A DNA stretch of 37,171 nt from Actinomycetota bacterium (lineage in GTDB: Bacteria; Actinomycetota; Actinomycetes; Nanopelagicales; Nanopelagicaceae), in contig JAPLBP010000074.1 of NCBI GenBank assembly GCA_026392695.1, positions 1 through 37,171 on the forward strand, read 5' to 3'. Positions 31,499-37,171 of the stretch are shown here, in pieces. Position numbers and translations under genes: made by a program. The stretch's first letter is position 1. Every line of letters starts with the position of its first letter. The notes beneath the pieces are model-generated. The model made no database searches and was not told the DNA's origin. It was given only the letters and a program-made list of their open reading frames with translations.

Positions 31499-33847
31499 AT
31501 GACGACGGCAGAGCTCGTAGACATGATTACGGTCGTAATTGATGGTTTTGAAATTAGCGTTCCTAAGGGAACGTTAGTTATTCGTGCTGCTGAAAAATTG
31601 GGAATTCAGATTCCACGTTTTTGCGATCATCCGCTTTTAGACCCTGTTGGTGCTTGCCGCCAATGTTTGGTTGACATAGAAATTAATGGTCGAGCATTTC
31701 CAAAACCACAGGCCTCTTGCACGATTCCTGTTGAGCCAGGCATGATCGTAAAAACTCAATTGACATCGGCTGTTGCTGAAAAGGCACAGCGAGGAGTAAT
31801 GGAGTTGTTGCTGATCAATCACCCGCTTGATTGCCCAGTGTGCGATAAAGGCGGCGAGTGCCCTCTTCAAAATCAGGCGATGAGCACAGGTCAAGGCGAG
31901 TCTCGCTTCGAAGGCGTTAAGCGCACATTTGAAAAACCAGTCAATATCTCTTCTCAAGTTTTGCTAGATAGAGAGCGATGCATCCTTTGTGCTCGCTGCA
32001 CTCGATTCTCCGATCAGATTGCTGCAGATCCGTTCATTACTCTGAACGAGCGAGGCGCACTCCAGCAAGTCGGTATTTACGAAAAGCAGCCATTCGAATC
32101 TTATTTCTCGGGAAATACAGTTCAGATCTGCCCAGTCGGTGCGCTAACAGGTGCGTCATATCGATTCCGTGCGCGTCCTTTCGATCTTGTTTCAACACCA
32201 TCCGCTTGTGAGCATTGCGCATCAGGATGCTCATTACGTACAGACGTGCGTCGCGGAAAAACTCTTCGTAGGTTGGCTGGAGAAGATGCCAGCGTCAATG
32301 AAGAGTGGAACTGCGACAAAGGTCGTTGGGCTTTCAAATACGTAACTTCAGCTCAACGTCTCTCTCACCCACTGGTTAGAAATTCATCAGGTGACCTTCA
32401 AGAAGCCTCGTGGCCAGAAGCTCTTGCCGCAGCGGTTGCAGGATTACAAGGAAAGCGCACTGCTGTATTGGTTGGTGGACGAGCAACGGTTGAAGATTCA
32501 TATGGCTATAGCAAGTTTGCGCGAGTTGCACTTAAGACAAACGATATTGACTTCCGTAATCGCGTGACATCCAATGAAGAACGCGATTTCCTAGCGACTG
32601 CAATTATTAAGTCTGAACCCACTTATATCGATATTGATCGGGCGGATGCAGTTCTTCTTGTTGGATTTGAGCCAGAAGAAGAGTCGCCAATTGTTTTCTT
32701 GCGTATTCACAAGCAAGTTCGAAAGCGCGGCTTAAAAGTCACAGCCATTGCGAGCAAGCTTTCTATTGGAAATGAGAAATTGAAAGCGAATTTCATTTCT
32801 GTAGTTCCAGGTACTGAGCCTGCTGAGATCAAGAAACAAGAACTTTCTGCCAAGTCAATTATTCTTGTTGGGGAGCGAGCAAGTGAAAGTTCTGGATCGC
32901 TCTCGGCGGTTGTTGAATTGGCACTTAAGAGCGGTGCGAAGATCGCATGGATTCCACGTCGCGCGGGTGAACGTGGAGCGCTTAGTGCCGGTGCGATCGG
33001 AAATCTTCTTCCCGGTGCTCGCCCAGTAAATAACATTGAGGCACGAGTAGATCTCGCTGCAGCGTGGGGTGTCGATTCACTTCCATCTGATAATGGTTTA
33101 GGTAGTGAAGAAATCTGGGCAGCGGCGAACACGGGCGAGATCGAGGCTCTTGTTGTTGGCGGTGTGGACCCAATGGATGGCGAAAAGAGCCATGAAGCTT
33201 TGAGCGCATTACAGAAGGCATTTGTTATCAGCCTTGAGATTGCCACCAGCAATGTGACCCAATTTGCTGACGTCGTTTTCCCTGTGGCTGCAGTCGTTGA
33301 GAAATCTGGTTCATTTATGAACTGGGAAGGGCGCTCGCGTGCTTTCGAAGCAGCGGTGGACTCACTCCAACGATCCGACCTTCGCATCCTCTCAATGCTG
33401 GCCGACGCCATGGGCCTTCCAATTTCATTGCCTACGGTTAAGGCTGCTGCCAAAGAGATTGCATCCGTTGGAAATTGGGATGGAGCAGGTGCTGATTTCA
33501 TCGCTACGAAACCATCTGCGCCTCACACTCTCAAAAAGAATGAAGCGATTCTCACTTCGTGGAGAAGACTGCTAGATGAAGGGTCTTTGCAAGAGGGAGA
33601 AGAGAATTTGGCTGGCACCGCACGTAAGACAGTTGTGGTGATTTCGCCGAAGAGGGCAAAGGCGATAGGTGTGGTGGACGGAGATCCAGTTTGTGTCTCC
33701 AACGCTCATGGATCTGTTGTTCTTCCTGTTCTAGTTGAAGAAATTCATGACGACGCAGTTTGGTTGCCACGCAATTCGCGTGGATCACATTTACTCGCCA
33801 CATTGGGTGTTGCCAGTGGCGCCGTTGTATCGGTGGTGAAGGAATGA
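31499..33847 (+). CDS. nuoG: NADH-quinone oxidoreductase subunit G
   Basis: Largest peripheral-arm subunit, an electron wire with several iron-sulfur clusters. The 782 residues have a [2Fe-2S] ferredoxin domain ([17 protein letters not shown], then SC), the His-Cys cluster [17 protein letters not shown], the N4-type ERCILCARC with [11 protein letters not shown], and the fourth-cluster [10 protein letters not shown]. The C-terminal molybdopterin-oxidoreductase-like domain lacks a catalytic site, as usual. An alternative start at 31523 would remove eight residues. It overlaps nuoH (ATGA). Confidence 0.95.
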   Translation: MTTAELVDMITVVIDGFEISVPKGTLVIRAAEKLGIQIPRFCDHPLLDPVGACRQCLVDIEINGRAFPKPQASCTIPVEPGMIVKTQLTSAVAEKAQRGVMELLLINHPLDCPVCDKGGECPLQNQAMSTGQGESRFEGVKRTFEKPVNISSQVLLDRERCILCARCTRFSDQIAADPFITLNERGALQQVGIYEKQPFESYFSGNTVQICPVGALTGASYRFRARPFDLVSTPSACEHCASGCSLRTDVRRGKTLRRLAGEDASVNEEWNCDKGRWAFKYVTSAQRLSHPLVRNSSGDLQEASWPEALAAAVAGLQGKRTAVLVGGRATVEDSYGYSKFARVALKTNDIDFRNRVTSNEERDFLATAIIKSEPTYIDIDRADAVLLVGFEPEEESPIVFLRIHKQVRKRGLKVTAIASKLSIGNEKLKANFISVVPGTEPAEIKKQELSAKSIILVGERASESSGSLSAVVELALKSGAKIAWIPRRAGERGALSAGAIGNLLPGARPVNNIEARVDLAAAWGVDSLPSDNGLGSEEIWAAANTGEIEALVVGGVDPMDGEKSHEALSALQKAFVISLEIATSNVTQFADVVFPVAAVVEKSGSFMNWEGRSRAFEAAVDSLQRSDLRILSMLADAMGLPISLPTVKAAAKEIASVGNWDGAGADFIATKPSAPHTLKKNEAILTSWRRLLDEGSLQEGEENLAGTARKTVVVISPKRAKAIGVVDGDPVCVSNAHGSVVLPVLVEEIHDDAVWLPRNSRGSHLLATLGVASGAVVSVVKE

Positions 33848-35058
33848 CTACATCAGAAATCATCGGACAAGATCCTGGGTGGATCATCGCGGTCAAGGGG
33901 CTTCTGGTCTTCGCCGTATGCGTTCTACTTACCCTGATGGCGGTTTGGGGCGAACGAAGAATCGTCGCTCGAATGCAAATGCGTCTAGGACCTAACCGCG
34001 TAGGACCATTCGGATTAGTTCAAGCCCTTGCCGACGGCGTGAAATTGGCGCTCAAAGAAGACCTTATTCCAGCGGCTGCTGACAAGATCGTTTTTATTAT
34101 CGCGCCAATTATTAGCGCAACTACTTGTTTCATGTCCTTCGCAGTTATTCCAGTTACAGGCAAAGTGAGCCTCTTCGGACACCAAACGGTCATGCAGATG
34201 ACCGATTTACCTGTTGGTGTTTTATATGTTTTGGCTATCGCTTCGGTCGGTGTTTACGGAATTGTTCTAGCTGGTTGGTCTTCGGGCTCTACATATCCTC
34301 TTCTCGGAGGGCTTCGTTCAAGTGCACAGGTAATCTCCTATGAAGTTGCGATGGGCCTTTCACTTGTCGCTGTATTTATTTATTCAGGATCAATGTCCAC
34401 CTCAGACATCGTTGCGGCTCAAAATAAGTGGTGGTTCGCAGTAGTCCTCTTCCCGTCATTTGTTATTTACGCGATTTCAATGGTGGGCGAAACAAACCGT
34501 GCGCCCTTTGACTTAGCTGAAGCAGAAGGTGAACTCGTGGGTGGGTTCCACACCGAGTATTCCTCGCTTAAGTTCGCTCTCTTCTTCTTGGCTGAATACG
34601 TCAACATTGTTGCTGTATCTGCTTTGGCAACAACGCTTTTCCTCGGGGGATATCACGCACTTCCCGGCTTAACCTTTACCGAGTCATGGTTGGGCGGTTG
34701 GTTCACGATGGTGTGGTTCTTCGCCAAGGTCTTGTTCTTCTTCTTTATTTTTGTATGGCTTCGCGGAACGCTTCCGCGATTGCGTTACGACCAATTCATG
34801 AAGTTCGGCTGGAAAGTTCTTATCCCAGTGAGTTTGTTTTGGATTATGGTCGTTGCCACGATGCGCGTGCTTTCGCTTAGAGGCGCGTCACGGCCAACCG
34901 TTCTTATCTGTGCTGGCGTCGTTGTTGGAATCGTTTTGATCGCCAACCTTGCATACGATTCTTCGAAGAAAAAGGTTGCCGAAGCAACCCGGCCGGGTCC
35001 CGATTTGCCTGCTCCATTTGCAGTTCCCGCCATTCCAGGTTCACGCGAGGAGGCATAA
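33844..35058 (+). CDS. nuoH: NADH-quinone oxidoreductase subunit H
   Basis: ND1-type membrane subunit forming the quinone-entry chamber. The 404-residue product starts at ATG 33844, which overlaps the nuoG stop. It has about eight helices and family stretches [73 protein letters not shown] and [20 protein letters not shown]-terminal Pro-rich tail ([16 protein letters not shown]) is common in actinobacteria. AGGAGG near its end serves nuoI. Confidence 0.95.
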   Translation: MTTSEIIGQDPGWIIAVKGLLVFAVCVLLTLMAVWGERRIVARMQMRLGPNRVGPFGLVQALADGVKLALKEDLIPAAADKIVFIIAPIISATTCFMSFAVIPVTGKVSLFGHQTVMQMTDLPVGVLYVLAIASVGVYGIVLAGWSSGSTYPLLGGLRSSAQVISYEVAMGLSLVAVFIYSGSMSTSDIVAAQNKWWFAVVLFPSFVIYAISMVGETNRAPFDLAEAEGELVGGFHTEYSSLKFALFFLAEYVNIVAVSALATTLFLGGYHALPGLTFTESWLGGWFTMVWFFAKVLFFFFIFVWLRGTLPRLRYDQFMKFGWKVLIPVSLFWIMVVATMRVLSLRGASRPTVLICAGVVVGIVLIANLAYDSSKKKVAEATRPGPDLPAPFAVPAIPGSREEA

Positions 35059-35059
35059 A

Positions 35060-35683
35060 GTGTCAGATCAGATCGAGCCGACTCGTCGCGACTTAGGCCT
35101 TGAGCCAATACAGATTTCTGCGGTCAATACAGCACCCGTAAGTAAAGATGGAGCAAGTAGCTTTGGAAAGCAGCTTCTCGGTTTTTGGGTCACCTTCCGT
35201 GCGATGTTCAAGAAGGTAACCACAGTTCAGTACCCAGAAGTTAAAGAACCAACTGCTCCTCGCTTTCACGGTCGCCATCAACTCAATCGCCATCCTGATG
35301 GGCTCGAAAAGTGCATCGGTTGCGAACTTTGCGCGTGGGCATGTCCTGCGGATGCAATTTATGTTGAAGGTGCCTCGAATACAGAAGAAGAGCGGATGTC
35401 ACCCGGCGAGCGTTATGGCAAGGTGTATCAAATTAATTATCTTCGCTGTATTTTCTGTGGACTTTGCATTGAAGCTTGTCCTACTCGTGCGTTGACTATG
35501 ACCAACGAATACGAGCTAGCCGATAACTCGCGCTCGAGTTTGATTTATGAAAAAGCAGATCTCCTTGCACCTTTAAGAGAAGGCATGTTGATGCCACCGC
35601 ATCCCATGTACCCCGACATGACTGACACCAATTATTACAAGGGTGATGTACTCGGTTTTCATCCTTCTCAAGAGGTGAAGTGA
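35060..35683 (+). CDS. nuoI: NADH-quinone oxidoreductase subunit I
   Basis: Two-[4Fe-4S] ferredoxin-type subunit (N6a, N6b) that passes electrons to NuoB. The 207-residue product has [12 protein letters not shown] and [16 protein letters not shown], eight ligands in all. The start is GTG 35060, with AGGAGG about 6 bases upstream at the end of nuoH; the frame is open further upstream but that is nuoH sequence. Normal length. Confidence 0.95.
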   Translation: MSDQIEPTRRDLGLEPIQISAVNTAPVSKDGASSFGKQLLGFWVTFRAMFKKVTTVQYPEVKEPTAPRFHGRHQLNRHPDGLEKCIGCELCAWACPADAIYVEGASNTEEERMSPGERYGKVYQINYLRCIFCGLCIEACPTRALTMTNEYELADNSRSSLIYEKADLLAPLREGMLMPPHPMYPDMTDTNYYKGDVLGFHPSQEVK

Positions 35684-36462
35684 TGTTGAACTTAGCACTG
35701 CAAGTCGGCAAGACTTCGACTCCAGAGTCAGTTCTCTTTTGGATACTTGGTCCAGCGTGTGTTCTTGCGGCACTTGGCATGGTTATGGTTAAGAAGGCAG
35801 TTCACTCAGCAATTCTTTTGGCGTCCATCATGATTACATTGGCGATCTTCTACATCGCTCAGGACGCGCTTTTCCTCGGCATTGTTCAGGTGGTCGTCTA
35901 TACCGGCGCAGTGATGATGCTCTTCCTCTTTATTCTCATGTTGGTCGGCGTTGACACATCGGACTCGCTTACCGAGACGATTCCATTCCTGCGACCAATT
36001 GCGATCCTTTCATCGCTCGGCTTTGGCGGACTTCTCATTGCATTAATTGGGCGCGCAACGCTTGGACATCCGATGGTTGGACTGACCGAAGCCAATGCGG
36101 AAGGCAATGTTCCAGCTCTATCTCAACTTCTATTTTCTAAATATGTGTGGGCATTCGAAGTTGTTTCGGCCTTGCTTATCACAGCAGCGCTTGGAGCCAT
36201 GGTTTTGGCGCACAACCATCGCGTTAATGCTCGTCCAACCCAACGCGATCTATCCATTGCTCGCTTCCGAACGGGCTCTTTGGCTACCGCCGCTGGGCTA
36301 CCAAATCCAGGTGTTTATGCGCTGCACAATGCGGTAGACGTGCCGGCTTTGCTTCCCGACGGCACGCCGGCTGCAGCGTCCATTTCAGCGATGTTGGAAG
36401 CTCGTGGCGATGTTATTGAATCCTTGCCCTTCCAATTACCCGCGAAAGGAGAGGATGAATAA
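35683..36462 (+). CDS. nuoJ: NADH-quinone oxidoreductase subunit J
   Basis: ND6-type membrane subunit. The 259 residues have five helices and [26 protein letters not shown], the family core with the pi-bulge helix. The ATG 35683 shares its A with the nuoI TGA and has AGAGGTGA just upstream; a GTG at 35680 would add one residue. A C-terminal extension of about 75 residues after the last helix is typical of actinobacteria. It ends against nuoK. Confidence 0.93.
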   Translation: MLNLALQVGKTSTPESVLFWILGPACVLAALGMVMVKKAVHSAILLASIMITLAIFYIAQDALFLGIVQVVVYTGAVMMLFLFILMLVGVDTSDSLTETIPFLRPIAILSSLGFGGLLIALIGRATLGHPMVGLTEANAEGNVPALSQLLFSKYVWAFEVVSALLITAALGAMVLAHNHRVNARPTQRDLSIARFRTGSLATAAGLPNPGVYALHNAVDVPALLPDGTPAAASISAMLEARGDVIESLPFQLPAKGEDE

Positions 36463-36761
36463 TGAACGCCGCTAATTATCTTTATATCTCCGCTCTCCTC
36501 TTTAGCATTGGGGCGATCGGTGTCGTAGTACGTCGAAATGCAATCGTCGTTTTTATGTGCATTGAGTTGATGCTCAACGCTTCAAACCTTGCCTTCGTTA
36601 CTTTTGCTCGAATCAATGGCAATCTAGATGGGCAAGTTGTTGCTTTTTTCACAATGGTTGTGGCCGCCTGCGAAGTCGTAGTCGGTCTGGCAATCATCGT
36701 GACTATTTATAGGTCTCGTCGATCGGCATCAGTTGATGATGCCAGTTTGTTGAAGCGGTGA
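36462..36761 (+). CDS. nuoK: NADH-quinone oxidoreductase subunit K
   Basis: ND4L-type membrane subunit. Its 99 residues have three helices, the Glu-bearing [17 protein letters not shown] (proton path) and a second acidic site in [17 protein letters not shown]. Length is standard. It starts in the nuoJ stop and ends 4 bases before nuoL. Confidence 0.95.
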   Translation: MNAANYLYISALLFSIGAIGVVVRRNAIVVFMCIELMLNASNLAFVTFARINGNLDGQVVAFFTMVVAACEVVVGLAIIVTIYRSRRSASVDDASLLKR

Positions 36762-36765
36762 ACTG

Positions 36766-37171
36766 ATGACAAGCAACTCACTCGTATATCTCATCGCCCT
36801 TCCGCTCTTTGGGTCGGCAGTATTACTACTCGCTGGACGCAGAAGTGATCGATGGGGTCACATTCTGGCGACCGTCCTTTCGGGGAGTGCATTTCTTGTA
36901 GGTATTTATCAGTTCATACAAATGCTTGGCCGAAGCAATGAACAGCGGGCGATAACCCAGAAGCTATTCAGCTGGATTTCGGTGGGTTCCTTCAAAGTAG
37001 ATGCGTCTCTAATGCTGGATCAGCTTTCTATCTGTTTTGTTTTGCTTATTACAGGCGTAGGAACACTTATCCATATCTATTCCATCGCCTACATGTCACA
37101 TGACCTTGATCGACGTCGATTCTTCGCCTACCTCAACCTCTTTATTGCTGCCATGCTGTTGCTTGTTCTTG
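36766..37171 (+). CDS. nuoL: NADH-quinone oxidoreductase subunit L, 5' part (cut by window end)
   Basis: Antiporter-like proton-pumping membrane subunit. ATG 36766 gives 135 codons open to the window edge: MTSNSLVYLIALPLFGSAVL, a second helix, then the extracytoplasmic stretch VDASLMLDQLSICFVLLITGVG and HIYSIAYMSHD, which are hallmark NuoL sequences. nuoM and nuoN are expected beyond the window. Confidence 0.93.
   Translation, partial: MTSNSLVYLIALPLFGSAVLLLAGRRSDRWGHILATVLSGSAFLVGIYQFIQMLGRSNEQRAITQKLFSWISVGSFKVDASLMLDQLSICFVLLITGVGTLIHIYSIAYMSHDLDRRRFFAYLNLFIAAMLLLVL

Noticed and set aside
1-37171. tRNA, rRNA, CRISPR, insertion sequence or prophage genes
   Set aside because: No cloverleaf, regular direct-repeat array, transposase, integrase or phage structural gene was seen on either strand; nearly all sequence is accounted for by the listed genes.

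Overview
The window looks like part of the chromosome of a low-to-mid GC, compact-genome actinobacterium, perhaps of the freshwater acI (Nanopelagicales) type. The phylum call rests on an actinobacterial bS22 micro-gene, a bacterial XPB helicase with its helicase-associated partner, the histidine phosphatase-TlpA-CcdA-ResB-CcsB block, and menaquinone genes next to a 14-gene-type nuo operon. The family-level placement is inference. Genes are tightly packed with many ATGA or TAATG junctions, and no stretch above 300 bases lacks a gene. I see no tRNA, rRNA, CRISPR array, insertion sequence or prophage.

Layout. 1-2366 (minus): the 5' end of mutY, radA, and a conserved Cys-rich actinobacterial protein. 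2428-4656 (plus): proC, an exported protein of unknown function, and the 32-codon ribosomal protein bS22. 4684-7065 (minus): a large secreted zinc metallopeptidase-like protein with an FN3 domain and propeller-like repeats. 7101-7355 (plus): a glutaredoxin-like protein. 7318-13109 (minus): XPB helicase, an M20 peptidase, the XPB-associated protein and a HAD-IB phosphatase. 13189-17947 (plus): a broken histidine phosphatase, the System II cytochrome c maturation genes, and a GNAT acetyltransferase. 17956-20797 (minus): a HepT/MntA toxin-antitoxin pair, a PLDc_N membrane protein, menA and a broken menE. 20839-24269 (plus): menB, menC and menD. 24266-26002 (minus): menF and bioY. 26061-37171 (plus): menG, then nuoA-nuoL, with nuoL cut by the window end.

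Functionally, the right two thirds is a respiratory block. MenF, D, C, E, B, A and G make menaquinone, NuoA-L is the proton-pumping NADH dehydrogenase that reduces it, and CcdA/ResB/CcsB/TlpA mature the c-type cytochromes downstream.

The most striking observation is that three otherwise well-conserved genes each lack an internal block of about 20-42 residues covering or flanking core motifs: the histidine phosphatase (with frameshift), menE (with frameshift) and nuoB (in frame). bioY also seems to have lost its N-terminus. Flanking sequence reads as perfect family sequence, so these are clean deletions. They are either assembly errors or real recent deletions. A second pattern is a TAnnnT hexamer 6-10 bases before many start codons without a Shine-Dalgarno sequence, which suggests widespread leaderless transcription. 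The only defence or addiction-like system seen is the HepT/MntA pair. I did not find a clearly new multi-gene system.
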